From assembly GCF_000350485.1 (NCBI RefSeq), contig NZ_AORV01000065.1, forward strand, positions 124,001 through 188,000: a DNA stretch of 64,000 nucleotides, written 5' to 3'. Positions 35,816-45,074 of the stretch are shown in pieces. Each line of letters begins with the position of its first letter. Position 1 is the first letter of the stretch. The notes beneath the pieces were generated by a model. It searched no databases. It saw only the letters and a program-made list of their open reading frames with translations, and was not told the DNA's origin. This DNA comes from Ruminiclostridium cellobioparum subsp. termitidis CT1112. GTDB taxonomy: Bacteria > Bacillota > Clostridia > Acetivibrionales > DSM-1351. The position numbers were made by a program, and so were the translations under genes.

Positions 35816-37123
35816 TTATATTTTCTGATCAGTATTTGATTTCAGCCTGTTAACCGCATTTGTATCAGCTGAATTTATTTTACCGGTACCTTCGCAATAG
35901 GGACAGTCACATTTTATCACTGTTGCAAGCTCCTGACGGATCTTCTTCCTGGTCATTTCCACCAGTCCAAGAGCAGTCATTCCTAAAACGATGGTTTTAG
36001 TCCGGTCGCTTTTGAGACTTTGCCGTAATGAATCCAAAACCATCTGCTGATGCTCAGAGTCACTCATATCAATAAAATCTATGATGACAATTCCGCCTAT
36101 ATCCCGAAGCCTCAGTTGTTTTGCGATTTCCTTTGTGGCCTCTATATTTGTTTTCAGCACCGTATCTTCAAGATTATTATCCCCCACAAATTTTCCGGTA
36201 TTAACATCTATTACTGTAAGCGCCTCTGTCTTATCGATAATGATATACCCTCCGCATTTTAACCATACCTTTCTTGACAGGGCTCTCTCTATTTTTGTTT
36301 CAATCTGGTAATAGTCAAAAATGGCATAATCCTTGCTGAAAAGTTCAACCCTGTTCTTCAGTACGGGAGAGATCATTTCCACAAGCTCCAGCACCTTGTT
36401 GTATTCTTTTTCATCGTTTATGATGAATTTATCAATATTCCAGGTAAATAAGTCCCTCACCGACCTGTATATCAGGTTTATATCCTTGTGGATGCATCTC
36501 GGGACCGGTCCGCTGTTTTCCGACTGTTTTATTTTTGCCCACAACCTGGTTAAGAATGAAACATCCTCAATAAAATCAGCTTCATCCTTACCTTCCGATA
36601 CCGTACGGACAATAAGTCCCATATTTTCGGGCTTCAGCTTTTCGGCTATTTTTTTCAGCTTCTGTCTTTCCTCATCGCTTTCAATCCTGCGGGATATACC
36701 CACATAATCTGCATTTGGCAGAAGAACCAGATTGCGTCCCGGAAGTGTAATATGGGTTGAAACCCTTGGTCCCTTAGTTCCGATAGGTTCCTTTATAACC
36801 TGGACAGTTATTTCCTGCCCGACTTTCAGTATATCTGTGATATTGTACCCGGTATAATCACGAAAAACGTCTAATTCATCATCAGTGTACTCTTTCTGAG
36901 GTACGGCATCACCGACATAAAGGAAAGCATTCTTTTCGTAGCCTATATCGATAAATGCCGCCTGCATACCGGGCAGGACACTGCTGACCTTACCCCTGTA
37001 TATATTTCCTACAAGCCCCTGATGATTTGTTCTTTCAATGTGAATTTCAGCCAGCTCTTTATCCTCAAGAATACCCACTCTTATCTCACCGGCGCCGACG
37101 TCTACAATAATCTCGTTAATCAT
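35816..37123 (-). CDS. rng: Ribonuclease G/E family endoribonuclease
   Basis: A 435-residue endoribonuclease of the short RNase G type. An N-terminal S1 domain (about 35-120, IYRGKVSSVLPGMQAAFIDI), the catalytic DNase I-like part with DVNTGKFVG and IIDFIDM (the metal-binding aspartates), and the zinc-link CDCPYCEGTG at the C-terminus are present; there is no long degradosome tail. It follows TIGR03936 by 80 bases. In clostridia it usually sits directly before rplU, but here araA intervenes. Confidence 0.95.
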   Translation of the reverse strand: MINEIIVDVGAGEIRVGILEDKELAEIHIERTNHQGLVGNIYRGKVSSVLPGMQAAFIDIGYEKNAFLYVGDAVPQKEYTDDELDVFRDYTGYNITDILKVGQEITVQVIKEPIGTKGPRVSTHITLPGRNLVLLPNADYVGISRRIESDEERQKLKKIAEKLKPENMGLIVRTVSEGKDEADFIEDVSFLTRLWAKIKQSENSGPVPRCIHKDINLIYRSVRDLFTWNIDKFIINDEKEYNKVLELVEMISPVLKNRVELFSKDYAIFDYYQIETKIERALSRKVWLKCGGYIIIDKTEALTVIDVNTGKFVGDNNLEDTVLKTNIEATKEIAKQLRLRDIGGIVIIDFIDMSDSEHQQMVLDSLRQSLKSDRTKTIVLGMTALGLVEMTRKKIRQELATVIKCDCPYCEGTGKINSADTNAVNRLKSNTDQKI

Positions 37124-37203
37124 TCAAATCTCCATTCCTACGTGGAATTAGTGTCAATCACGTCTGTCTATTTCACGTGTATCCGGGTTTTCCCAAATAC
37201 AAC

Positions 37204-37914
37204 TTACAAAACCTTTCCATCCATGGGGTCCAGCAATTCCTCCTGAACCTTGACATAAAGTTTGGATCTATGAATCCTGTCTATTTCGTATCCGGCTCCC
37301 AACATTTCAAACAGAGATTCCACGAGCAATTCGGGCTTTAAATTGGCCTTGCTGCCGGCACTGACCAGCATGGTGAGCTTTATCATATTAAAAGTCCCGC
37401 AGGGCTGCAGCCCGAAATCCAGGTCGAAAATCATGTTTCGTATATCGGTATCCTTGACTCCGCTTTTAGTTTTCTTCTTTACTATTATCTCTTTTTGTGA
37501 AAGATATTTGCCTATACCGGCTTTCAGGCTCTTTTCAGTGCACTCGTGCCCGGTGCCGATCATTACAACGTATTCGGAAGCTGAAATTGTAGCCATTATA
37601 TTCTGCTTTGTCTGCCTCTGTTTTGCTGCTAAAACCTCCAGCCCCTGCGGCAGCTGTTCATTGAGCCTCTCAATAAACTCATTCATGGACAGGCTGTCAT
37701 CAGTAATTTCAAAGTCTCCATATTCCGCTTCACTTGTAACCCCTACGCTCAGGGGCAGACCGAACACCATGCCGGGATGGGGATTAAAGCCTTGTGAGTA
37801 GGCGATGGGAAGTCTGGCCCTTCTTATGGCACGCTCAAACACCTTCATCAGATCCAAATGTGAAATAAATTTTACTTCTTCTCCGCGCCTGAATTTTACC
37901 CGTATATTAACCAA
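37204..37914 (-). CDS. TIGR03936/DUF2344 radical SAM-associated protein (TTG start)
   Basis: A 236-residue protein always found beside or fused to a TIGR03960 radical SAM enzyme. VKFRRGEEVKFISHLDLMKV, RRARLPIAYSQGFNPHP and GLPLSVGVTSEAEYGDFEI are conserved in the family; the biochemical role is unknown. No ATG gives a proper start: a TTG has GGAGG five bases upstream, so I start there rather than at 37947. It lies 50 bases after the radical SAM gene and before rng. Confidence 0.9.
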   Translation of the reverse strand: MVNIRVKFRRGEEVKFISHLDLMKVFERAIRRARLPIAYSQGFNPHPGMVFGLPLSVGVTSEAEYGDFEITDDSLSMNEFIERLNEQLPQGLEVLAAKQRQTKQNIMATISASEYVVMIGTGHECTEKSLKAGIGKYLSQKEIIVKKKTKSGVKDTDIRNMIFDLDFGLQPCGTFNMIKLTMLVSAGSKANLKPELLVESLFEMLGAGYEIDRIHRSKLYVKVQEELLDPMDGKVL

Positions 37915-37964
37915 AATTAACCTCCGTCTATCACATCTTACATGCAATTTATATAATTAACACC

Positions 37965-39803
37965 TTATCCGCATACTCCGTTGTTCAGAGCGGCAGCACC
38001 GCAGCCTCCGCAGTCAACTCTGCAATTGGGAGTGATTTTTCCTTCCAGAGCCTTTTTACTCTCATTTATCAGATATTGTTTGGATACTCCCACATCCACA
38101 TGATCCCAGGGCAAAATCTCGTCATACTGCCTCCTGCGGGTAACGTAAAAATACGGATCCACACCGCATTCCTCAAAGGCTTTCATCCAAACATCATACT
38201 TGTAATGCTCTCCCCAGCCGTCAAATTTACAGCCCATCTGCCAGGCCCTGACCAAAACCTTGCAGACCCTTCTGTCTCCGCGGGCAAATACGGCTTCCAT
38301 AAAGCTGAGCTTATTCTCATGATAATTATATGTGATCTGCCTTGAACGTATTTTATCTTTCAAATGCATTTGTTTTTCATGGACATTACCAATACTGTCC
38401 TGGGGCTCCCACTGAAAAGGCGTGAAGGCCTTTGGTACAAAAGTTGCAGTACTTACGGTTACATTGAGTCCCTTTCCCTTTTTCTCTTTGGGAACATTTC
38501 TGTATACATCAACTACCTTATAGGCTAAATCAGCTATCCCTTCAACATCTTCAAGTGTTTCGGAAGGCAGACCCAGCATGAAGTACAGCTTGACACCGTT
38601 CCAACCGCCGTTGAAAGCCAGGGATACGGCCCTCAGAAGATCCTCTTCAGTTACTCCCTTGTTGATAACATCCCTCAATCTTTGCGTCCCGGCCTCTGGT
38701 GCAAAGGTAAGTCCGCTCTTACGCACTTTCTGCGCCTTTTCCATCAAATCCAGTGAAAAGGAATCGATTCTTAAGGAAGGAAGTGATAAATTCACTTTCC
38801 TTTCCTCCATATCTTCAAGCAAGCCTGTGGTTAAAGGCTCCAGTCCCGTATAGTCACTGGTGCTGAGAGAAGTGAGGGATATTTCCTCATAACCGGTGCT
38901 TTCTTCCAGCTTCCTGGCCAGTTCCAGCAGCCTTTCCGGACTTTTTTCCCTGACAGGCCTGTATATGAAGCCTGCCTGACAGAAACGGCAGCCTCTTGTA
39001 CAGCCCCTGAATATTTCAAGCATTATTCTGTCATGAACTATATCTGTGTATGGAACAACAATTTTATCAGGGAAGTATGCCTTATCCATATCCTTGATAA
39101 TACGCTTCCTTATTCTGGTGGGATAATGGGGCTTCAGAGGCAGAAATTCCTTTATGGTTCCATCCTCGTTGTAGGTAAACTCGTAAAAGGAAGGGACATA
39201 AATACCTTCTATTTTGGCAATTTCCTCAAGAAAAGCTTCTCTCGGCTTGCCTGTTCCCTTCCACCCGCCGTATACATCCATAACTTCATTTATTATTTCT
39301 TCACCTTCACCCATCATAAAAAAATCAATTATGTCGGCCAGGGGCTCGGGATTGTATGCACAAGGTCCGCCTGCACAGACAAAGGGAGCTCCGGCATTTC
39401 TCTCTTCTGCCAGAATGGGAACCCCGGCAAGGTCAAGCATGTTTACTATATTTGAAAAGCTCATTTCATATTGAAGGGTAAAGCCCACAAAATCAAAGTC
39501 CTTAATTGGGTCCTTGCTTTCCAGTGAATAGAGCGGTACGTTGTTTTCCCTCATTTTGCTTTCCATATCCGTCCACGGGGCAAATACTCTTTCACAATAG
39601 CAGTCCTGTCTTTCATTCAGTAAATGATACAGTATTTTCATGCCAAGGTGTGACATTCCTATTTCATAGGTGTCGGGAAAACAAAATGCAAATCGTATAT
39701 TAATGGTTTTCGGATCCTTTATAATGCTGTTCCATTCGTTTCCTGTATATCTGGATGGTTTTTCAACACTTTTCAGTAATCCGTCCGAGAGTTTTATCCC
39801 CAT
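37965..39803 (-). CDS. TIGR03960 B12-binding-like radical SAM protein
   Basis: A 612-residue radical SAM enzyme. The N-terminal 200 residues resemble a cobalamin-binding Rossmann domain (FPDTYEIGMSHLGMKIL), although no clear DxHxxG is seen. The cluster motif CTRGCRFC is near residue 268, followed by LTSLSTSDYTGLEPL and APEAGTQRLRDVINKG. The C-terminus carries a second cysteine group (CRVDCGGCG). GGAG lies six bases before the chosen ATG. Substrate unknown; constant linkage to DUF2344 and RNase G suggests an RNA-related modification (inference). Confidence 0.92.
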   Translation of the reverse strand: MGIKLSDGLLKSVEKPSRYTGNEWNSIIKDPKTINIRFAFCFPDTYEIGMSHLGMKILYHLLNERQDCYCERVFAPWTDMESKMRENNVPLYSLESKDPIKDFDFVGFTLQYEMSFSNIVNMLDLAGVPILAEERNAGAPFVCAGGPCAYNPEPLADIIDFFMMGEGEEIINEVMDVYGGWKGTGKPREAFLEEIAKIEGIYVPSFYEFTYNEDGTIKEFLPLKPHYPTRIRKRIIKDMDKAYFPDKIVVPYTDIVHDRIMLEIFRGCTRGCRFCQAGFIYRPVREKSPERLLELARKLEESTGYEEISLTSLSTSDYTGLEPLTTGLLEDMEERKVNLSLPSLRIDSFSLDLMEKAQKVRKSGLTFAPEAGTQRLRDVINKGVTEEDLLRAVSLAFNGGWNGVKLYFMLGLPSETLEDVEGIADLAYKVVDVYRNVPKEKKGKGLNVTVSTATFVPKAFTPFQWEPQDSIGNVHEKQMHLKDKIRSRQITYNYHENKLSFMEAVFARGDRRVCKVLVRAWQMGCKFDGWGEHYKYDVWMKAFEECGVDPYFYVTRRRQYDEILPWDHVDVGVSKQYLINESKKALEGKITPNCRVDCGGCGAAALNNGVCG

Positions 39804-40313
39804 ATCAAGCTCCATTCTCAATTAAATATTTTTACATTATTATATACTCAATTATATACCCCAAAATAGGCTCTATTGACCTAATAGGATTATTTCATAT
39901 AAACAAAAAGCCAAAAAAAAAGAACAAAATAAATTCTTTAACAACCTTTCGGTAAATATTGACTGTTACCAGAATTTATTATATCAGAACAAATACAATA
40001 TGATAATATAATTTTTGTAACAGTTAAAATAATTAAATTGTATTTATAATATTCCCTCATTTTTTGAAATTTAAAATTGGCGGCATATATTTCATCAGAT
40101 TTTGGTATTGGCCACACGTATGTAATTATCAACTTATTTTATTCGCGTGTCAAGAAAATTTGGAACGAATAAATCAGCCAGGTTAAACAGATGCAGGAAA
40201 TATTATGCTCGTTTAGTTTTGCTATAAATTTTGTTCCACAATCTTTCCTTCATTATAACATAAACATCAGGTGAGCTGATCAAAAAAAGCATCTTCCGCT
40301 TATAATGGAGTAA
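39804..40313. other. Gene-free AT-rich stretch
   Basis: About 510 bases between the TIGR03960 start and the tRNA-Pro terminator. It is AT-rich, with several possible -10 boxes but no convincing promoter pair. I see no gene, RNA structure or repeat that I can support here. Confidence 0.6.
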
Positions 40314-40355
40314 TACAAAAACAGCAGGTTCGAAATATTATTCAAACCTGCTGTT
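40314..40355 (-). terminator. Terminator after tRNA-Pro
   Basis: AACAGCAGGTT (40320-40330) pairs with AACCTGCTGTT (40345-40355); TTTTTG follows on the minus strand, five bases after the encoded CCA. Confidence 0.9.
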
Positions 40356-40360
40356 CCCAG

Positions 40361-40437
40361 TGGTCGGAAATGGGAGACTCGAACTCCCGGCCTCTTGGTC
40401 CCGAACCAAGCGCGCTACCAAACTGCGCTAATTCCCG
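40361..40437 (-). tRNA. tRNA-Pro (anticodon CGG)
   Basis: The minus strand folds as a full cloverleaf: acceptor CGGGAAT/ATTTCCG with a G-U pair, D-arm GCGCAGTTTGGTAGCGC, anticodon stem CTTGG/CCAAG around TTCGGGA (anticodon CGG), T-arm GGGAGTTCGAGTCTCCC, discriminator A and encoded CCA. The C1-G72 pair and A73 are normal proline identity features in bacteria. Single-gene unit. Confidence 0.96.
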
Positions 40438-40454
40438 AATTACTACATTTATAT

Positions 40455-40483
40455 ATTTTAGTACGAAGATTGCAATTTGACAA
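40455..40483 (-). promoter_or_regulatory. Sigma-A promoter of tRNA-Pro
   Basis: TTGTCA (40478-40483) and TAAAAT (40455-40460) separated by 17 bases, 17 bases upstream of the tRNA 5' end. Confidence 0.82.
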
Positions 40484-40520
40484 GACTAAATATTTGTTAA
40501 ATCAAATTATTTTTAAATTT

Positions 40521-41312
40521 TTATAATTTTATTTTTTTAAACTCGTCTATTTTTCCGGAAATAAATTCTACTACCTGTTTATGCTCAGCTTTTCCGTTCC
40601 CGGTTATGCTGACCGGTTCTCCGAAAGAAATGCATATGGGCTCTTTTCTGCGGATAGGGCCGATGTCCTTTATAAGTTTTCCATTACCCCAGAAATCAGT
40701 CTTTATGGCCACAGGAATAACAGGTACACCTGCTTCCTTCGCCAGCTTTATTCCCAATGAATTAAACTTTTCGGGATTGAACACTCCCTGCCTGGTTCCC
40801 TCAGGAAACAAAATTATAGAGATACCTTTTTCAATTTTCTCTTTGCCCTGGCTGATAACATTCAGCAAATCCTGCCTGGAATTTTTTCTTGACACAACTA
40901 TTGGGTTCCGGCTCTTCATAACATGCCCGAAAAGCGGCATGGATATGAGACTTTCCTTGACAACATAAGTAACCTCTTTCAATGGAGCAATTATACAAGG
41001 GAAAACAAAGGTCTCCAGCGTACTCATGTGATTGCTCACAAAAACCACAGGTCCTTCCACTTTTGATATGTTATCAATACCATCAATGAAAATTCTTCCG
41101 CCGCTTTTCTCAATATCTTCTAATATCCTGTAGCTGGACTGCGCCCATGCTTCACTGTCATATTTATTTTTCACCGCCAGGTTTCTGCCATTTATGACTA
41201 CTTTGCCGTAGCCGTAAACGAAATACCATCTTGTATTTAAAAAAAGCTTATCAAATATATTTCTTTTATCCCGGCCAGTTTCATATTTGTTTTCATTAAA
41301 AAAAGGTTCCAT
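40521..41312 (-). CDS. plsC: Lysophospholipid acyltransferase (PlsC family)
   Basis: A 263-residue acyltransferase that transfers an acyl chain to lysophosphatidic acid at the membrane. Motif I reads NHMSTLE, with Glu where most members have Asp, so the usual NHxxxxD is slightly altered. Motif III FPEGTR and the PVIPVAI segment (motif IV) are typical. The N-terminal 60 residues are longer than in the minimal family and lack a clear membrane helix. It is 83 bases upstream of tRNA-Pro in the same direction. Confidence 0.88.
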   Translation of the reverse strand: MEPFFNENKYETGRDKRNIFDKLFLNTRWYFVYGYGKVVINGRNLAVKNKYDSEAWAQSSYRILEDIEKSGGRIFIDGIDNISKVEGPVVFVSNHMSTLETFVFPCIIAPLKEVTYVVKESLISMPLFGHVMKSRNPIVVSRKNSRQDLLNVISQGKEKIEKGISIILFPEGTRQGVFNPEKFNSLGIKLAKEAGVPVIPVAIKTDFWGNGKLIKDIGPIRRKEPICISFGEPVSITGNGKAEHKQVVEFISGKIDEFKKIKL

Positions 41313-41563
41313 TATAAAATCACACCCAACAATTTGATTGACATGTACTATTTTAACGCTAGGGATTATTATATATCACATTTTATTCCATGTCCAGTTA
41401 TCCATGGAAGCATATTATAGTATATGTTTTCCTCCTCCAAAAATAACCCTGCAAATATTTTATAAATATTTTAATTTTTTTACTGAAAAATCCCTATTTA
41501 TAGAATATAATGTAATAAGACATAAAATTTAAATTTATAATAATATTGGTATGGAGATGTTTA

Positions 41564-42277
41564 ATGAATGCGAAAGACATAAAAGTTGGAACCAAATTAG
41601 AAGTTGAAATACCTGAATACGATAGAAAAGCTGATGAGTCAACAACCAGTTACATCAGCCAATTGGCTGATGTTATAGATGACAAAACCATATGCATTGT
41701 TTCACCTATGAGTGAAGGACGATTAAAATTCCTGTCAAGAAATTTAACTATCATTATTTACTATTTAAACGAAAGACAGGAGCTCCTGTACTTCAAGGGC
41801 CAGGTAAAGGGCCATAGAAAAAGCGGGGCTCTGGATGTATTTGACGTAGAGATTGTCAGTGAGTTCAACAAAATACAGAGAAGACGCTTCTATAGACTTG
41901 ATGTTGTTCTGAACTGTCTGTATAGAGTAATTGACCACCAGCCAATCAGTACCGACAATTACCAGTTCGATGATCTCAGCAATACCGAATTAACTACTGC
42001 CTACACAAAAAACATAAGCGGCAGCGGATTCTGCATGATTCTTGAGGAGCCTCTCAATTCCGGTGCAGTTCTTGATATAAGTATTGATCTGGAGGGTTCA
42101 GCCACAATCAGGGTTTTTGCTCAGGTAATACGCAATTCCAGTGAAAAAAATAAAAAATTCGAGGCCGGCATGCATTACATTAAAATCTCACCACGTGATT
42201 CAGATGTTTTGACCAGATATATATTTGAAAAACAAAGACAGATTTTAAAAAATACCATGCAAGCCAAATTAAAATAG
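41564..42277 (+). CDS. PilZ-domain c-di-GMP receptor (YcgR/YpfB-like)
   Basis: A 237-residue protein with an N-terminal YcgR-like flagellar-brake domain (about 1-100) and a C-terminal PilZ domain. The c-di-GMP-binding residues are present: the RxxxR box as QRRRFYRLD and the (D/N)xSxxG box as NISGSGF. Such proteins slow flagella or adjust exopolysaccharide synthesis when c-di-GMP rises. GGAG lies seven bases before the chosen ATG. No flagellar or cyclase gene is in the window. Confidence 0.9.
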   Translation: MNAKDIKVGTKLEVEIPEYDRKADESTTSYISQLADVIDDKTICIVSPMSEGRLKFLSRNLTIIIYYLNERQELLYFKGQVKGHRKSGALDVFDVEIVSEFNKIQRRRFYRLDVVLNCLYRVIDHQPISTDNYQFDDLSNTELTTAYTKNISGSGFCMILEEPLNSGAVLDISIDLEGSATIRVFAQVIRNSSEKNKKFEAGMHYIKISPRDSDVLTRYIFEKQRQILKNTMQAKLK

Positions 42278-42293
42278 TCCTTACTAAAGTCCG

Positions 42294-42320
42294 GAAGGCC
42301 ATGTTTGTATGGCCTTCTTC
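42294..42320 (+). terminator. Weak terminator after the PilZ gene
   Basis: GAAGGCCAT (42294-42302) pairs with ATGGCCTTC (42309-42317); only TTC-rich sequence follows, so efficiency is uncertain. Confidence 0.5.
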
Positions 42321-42392
42321 ATTACAGCTTATTATTTCATCTTATTCACTGCGCCTATTCAATGCAGCTTCTGCGTTGCTGCAGCTGCATTC

Positions 42393-43583
42393 TTATTGCG
42401 GTCTCTTTATTTGTACCGCCCTTGTCACAGAGGACAAGCCATGCCTGTTCCGGATATCATCCAGGGTTTTTTCAAGTTTTTCCTCTTTTTCAGAATTATT
42501 ATCAATTTCATCCTCTTCAAAGAGTGACAGCTGCTTTGACCTGTTACATTTTTCAAAACTGCTTATGCTCACACCAATGAGACGTACCGGCCTTAAGCTG
42601 TTCCAGTTTTTACGGAGCAGCGCAAAACCTGTTTCAAAAATTTCTTTTGTCAGATAAGTGGGCTCAATGCCAACCTGCCTTGTAATGCTCTGAAAATCCG
42701 AATACTTTATGGTTATTTGAACAGTGCCGGCCTTTTTGTCATGCCTTCTGGCATCAAAGCCCACCTCTTCGCACATCTCAAGAAATAAGTTCCTGACAGC
42801 CTCAACATTGGTAGCATCCTCGGACAGAGTTGTAGATCGGCCTATTGATTTCATCTCCCCTGAGGTATGAGGTGCCACCGGAGAATCATCACGTCCGTTT
42901 GCATAGTTCTGAAGTTCAGCTCCCATTTTCCCCAGAACCCGGGCAAGCGCTGCCGGATCATATTCTGCAAGGTCACCTATGGTCAGGATTCCCAGATTAT
43001 TAAGCTTTTCCCCCGTATGCTTCCCTACTCCGTACATATCGGTTACTTTTAAAGGCCAAAGCTTTTGTTTTATATCTTTTACCCATAATTCGGTAATCCC
43101 CATAGGCTTCTTTATTTCAGAGGCTATTTTGGCCAGCAGCTTGTTCTCTGAAATACCTATGGAGCACCACAGACCAAGGCCCTTGTTTATATCCTCCATG
43201 ATTTTGCCGGCAGCCTCTGCCGGCTTTCCAAACAGGCTTTCGGTCCCCGTCATATCCAGCCATGCCTCATCGATGCTGTTCTGCTCAATAACCGGTGAAT
43301 AATTTCCGAGCAGTGACATTACTTCTCTTGACCTGGCCTCATAATACCGATGGTCGGGCGGAATGAAAAGCATGCCGGGACATAGCTTTAAAGCCTGGTG
43401 AACGACCATTGTTGTTTTTACCCCAAATTTGCGGGCCTCGTAATTGGCAGCAAGTATAATGCCCGACCTGTTTCTGGGGTCTCCTGCCACCGCAGCCGGC
43501 TTTCCAATAATTTCAGGCCTCCTGGACATCTCACAGCTAATAAAGAACGCATTCATATCAACCAAAAAAATAACTCTGCTCAT
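42393..43583 (-). CDS. dinB: Y-family DNA polymerase IV
   Basis: A 396-residue translesion polymerase. The palm metal ligands are VDMNAFF (Asp) and NSIDEAWLD (Asp-Glu); the YEARKFGVKTTM finger segment and the helix-hairpin-helix MYGVGKHTGEKLNNLGI follow, then a little-finger domain. The last 40 residues form an acidic helix (NNSEKEEKLEKTLDD) instead of an obvious clamp-binding peptide, though KQLSLFEED upstream fits a beta-clamp motif (QLSLF). GAGGTGAGC lies before the ATG. Confidence 0.94.
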   Translation of the reverse strand: MSRVIFLVDMNAFFISCEMSRRPEIIGKPAAVAGDPRNRSGIILAANYEARKFGVKTTMVVHQALKLCPGMLFIPPDHRYYEARSREVMSLLGNYSPVIEQNSIDEAWLDMTGTESLFGKPAEAAGKIMEDINKGLGLWCSIGISENKLLAKIASEIKKPMGITELWVKDIKQKLWPLKVTDMYGVGKHTGEKLNNLGILTIGDLAEYDPAALARVLGKMGAELQNYANGRDDSPVAPHTSGEMKSIGRSTTLSEDATNVEAVRNLFLEMCEEVGFDARRHDKKAGTVQITIKYSDFQSITRQVGIEPTYLTKEIFETGFALLRKNWNSLRPVRLIGVSISSFEKCNRSKQLSLFEEDEIDNNSEKEEKLEKTLDDIRNRHGLSSVTRAVQIKRPQ

Positions 43584-43612
43584 AACTGCTCACCTCAAGT
43601 TACACTGCTAAA

Positions 43613-43648
43613 AAGGAGTATCTTTTTGGCTTCAAAAAGATACTCCTT
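43613..43648 (-). terminator. Terminator after rplT
   Basis: Perfect 15-bp inverted repeat (AAGGAGTATCTTTTT arms, 6-base loop) 18 bases past the rplT stop; T-rich on the minus strand. Confidence 0.88.
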
Positions 43649-43666
43649 ATAAACTATACGGTATTC

Positions 43667-44020
43667 TTATTTAGCGGCTTTAGCCATCTCAGCAAGCTGA
43701 GCAAATCCAGCCGCATCGTTTACTGCCATATCAGCGAGAACTTTTCTGTTAAGTTCAATCCCTGATTTTTTCAATCCGCTGATAAATCTGCTGTAGGATA
43801 AACCGTTAATTCTTGCAGCAGCATTTATTCTAGCTATCCAGAGTTTTCTGAAGTCTCTCTTCTTTGCTCTTCTGTCATTGTAAGCATAAGTCAGAGATTT
43901 CATAACGGCTTGATTAGCCATTCTAAAAAGCTTGCTCTTTGCTCCAAAATATCCTTTTGCAAGCTTCAATATTTTTTTATGTCTTGCGCGAGTTCTCATC
44001 GCACCTTTAACTCTTGCCAT
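43667..44020 (-). CDS. rplT: Ribosomal protein L20
   Basis: A 117-residue 50S assembly protein that also represses its own operon in Firmicutes. [20 protein letters not shown] and [20 protein letters not shown] are diagnostic. It is last of infC-rpmI-rplT, 18 bases after rpmI. Its regulatory target is the leader at about 44840-44965. Confidence 0.97.
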   Translation of the reverse strand: MARVKGAMRTRARHKKILKLAKGYFGAKSKLFRMANQAVMKSLTYAYNDRRAKKRDFRKLWIARINAAARINGLSYSRFISGLKKSGIELNRKVLADMAVNDAAGFAQLAEMAKAAK

Positions 44021-44038
44021 AAACCTTCGTCCTCCCTC

Positions 44039-44236
44039 TTATTTGTATGGAATAAGTTTTTTAATCGCAGCTTCATTAGCAGCTGAAACGTACGCACCCA
44101 ACCTGTGGTGCTTCTTAGCCTTTGTTGCCTTGGAAACGAGTCTATGGCTTCTCCAAGCCTGTCCTCTTTTAATCTTTCCGGTAGCTGTTACTCTGAATCT
44201 CTTTTTTGATGCACTATGAGTCTTTAACTTTGGCAT
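44039..44236 (-). CDS. rpmI: Ribosomal protein L35
   Basis: A 65-residue basic 50S protein. [20 protein letters not shown] and KKHHRLG near the middle are characteristic. Eighteen bases separate it from infC and from rplT on either side; GGAGG precedes the ATG. Confidence 0.97.
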   Translation of the reverse strand: MPKLKTHSASKKRFRVTATGKIKRGQAWRSHRLVSKATKAKKHHRLGAYVSAANEAAIKKLIPYK

Positions 44237-44254
44237 ATTTATTCTCCTCCTATC

Positions 44255-44767
44255 CTACTGCTTTGGATTAAGTATCATTATCATACTTTTGCCTTCAAGT
44301 TTGGGTTTCTTTTCAACCACTCCAACGTCTTTTACTAATTCAGCAAACTTTTCAAGAATTTCATTGCCTATTGAGGTGTAATGCATTTCTCTTCCTCTGA
44401 ACTTTACAGAAACCTTAACTTTGTCTCCATCCTTCAAGAACTTGTATGCGTTCTTAACCTTGAATTCAAAGTCATGATCCTCAATCGAAGGAGATACTCT
44501 GACTTCTTTTATGCTTATGATCTTTTGATTTTTTCTTGCTTCCTTCTCTTTCTTGGCAAGCTCGAACATGTATTTACCATAATCCATTATCTTGCAAACA
44601 GGTGGTTCTGCCTGTGGAGCAATTTTAACCAAGTCAAGATTTTTAGAATTGGCAAGCTTCTGGGCTTCCTTAGCTGCAATGATACCAATCATAGTACCAT
44701 CCGCATCGATAAGTCTGACTTCTTTCTCCCTGATTTCCTCATTGATCATTAATTCATTTTTGCTAAT
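44255..44767 (-). CDS. infC: Translation initiation factor IF-3 (ATT start)
   Basis: A 170-residue factor that binds 30S and proofreads initiator tRNA. MINEEIREKEVRLID, AQKLANSKNLDLV, PPVCKIMDYGKYMFE and KVKVSVKFRGREM are conserved. There is no ATG at the expected place. GGAGGTG is followed after six bases by ATT AGC AAA, so an AUU start is the best reading, as in the autoregulated infC of other bacteria; a GTG at 44776 lies inside the ribosome-binding site, and the first ATG (ELMINEE) has none. Confidence 0.95.
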   Translation of the reverse strand: MSKNELMINEEIREKEVRLIDADGTMIGIIAAKEAQKLANSKNLDLVKIAPQAEPPVCKIMDYGKYMFELAKKEKEARKNQKIISIKEVRVSPSIEDHDFEFKVKNAYKFLKDGDKVKVSVKFRGREMHYTSIGNEILEKFAELVKDVGVVEKKPKLEGKSMIMILNPKQ

Positions 44768-44835
44768 AACTGACACCTCCGAAAAATAATAGGCAGAAGG
44801 TTAACTTCAAGTCCCCAATAATAAAAAAACAATAA

Positions 44836-44966
44836 AAAAAGTGGATAGAAGCAAGTATCCACCAGTAATCTCAGTCAATGCGCAAAAATACACACTTAAT
44901 AACCGATATTAACCCTGCAAATCTAAGTCCGCCAGGTGAGAAGTGGAAAACTTCTTCTTGTTTTGC
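44836..44966 (-). ncRNA. L20 leader of infC-rpmI-rplT
   Basis: The minus strand carries TTCTCACCTGGCGGACTTAG and GCAGGGTTAATATCGG, the conserved motifs of the L20 leader, and ends in an intrinsic terminator GTGGATA-loop-TATCCAC followed by T7 (44834-44862). L20 binding is expected to favour termination, as described for Bacillus. Confidence 0.85.
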
Positions 44967-44972
44967 ATAAAT

Positions 44973-45001
44973 ATGATAACAGAAATTAAGTTACTTGTCA
45001 A
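44973..45001 (-). promoter_or_regulatory. Sigma-A promoter of infC-rpmI-rplT
   Basis: TTGACA (44996-45001) and TATCAT (44973-44978), spacer 17 bases, minus strand, directly upstream of the L20 leader. Confidence 0.88.
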
Positions 45002-45074
45002 ATTATTTTTAAAATCTGTAAATAGAAATAAATAGAATTTTAAATTTTAGAATCTACATTTTATGAACATCAAT

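Noticed and set aside
39938-40132. A 64-codon frame in the gene-free stretch before tRNA-Pro
   Set aside because: AT-rich chance frame without ribosome-binding site or promoter.
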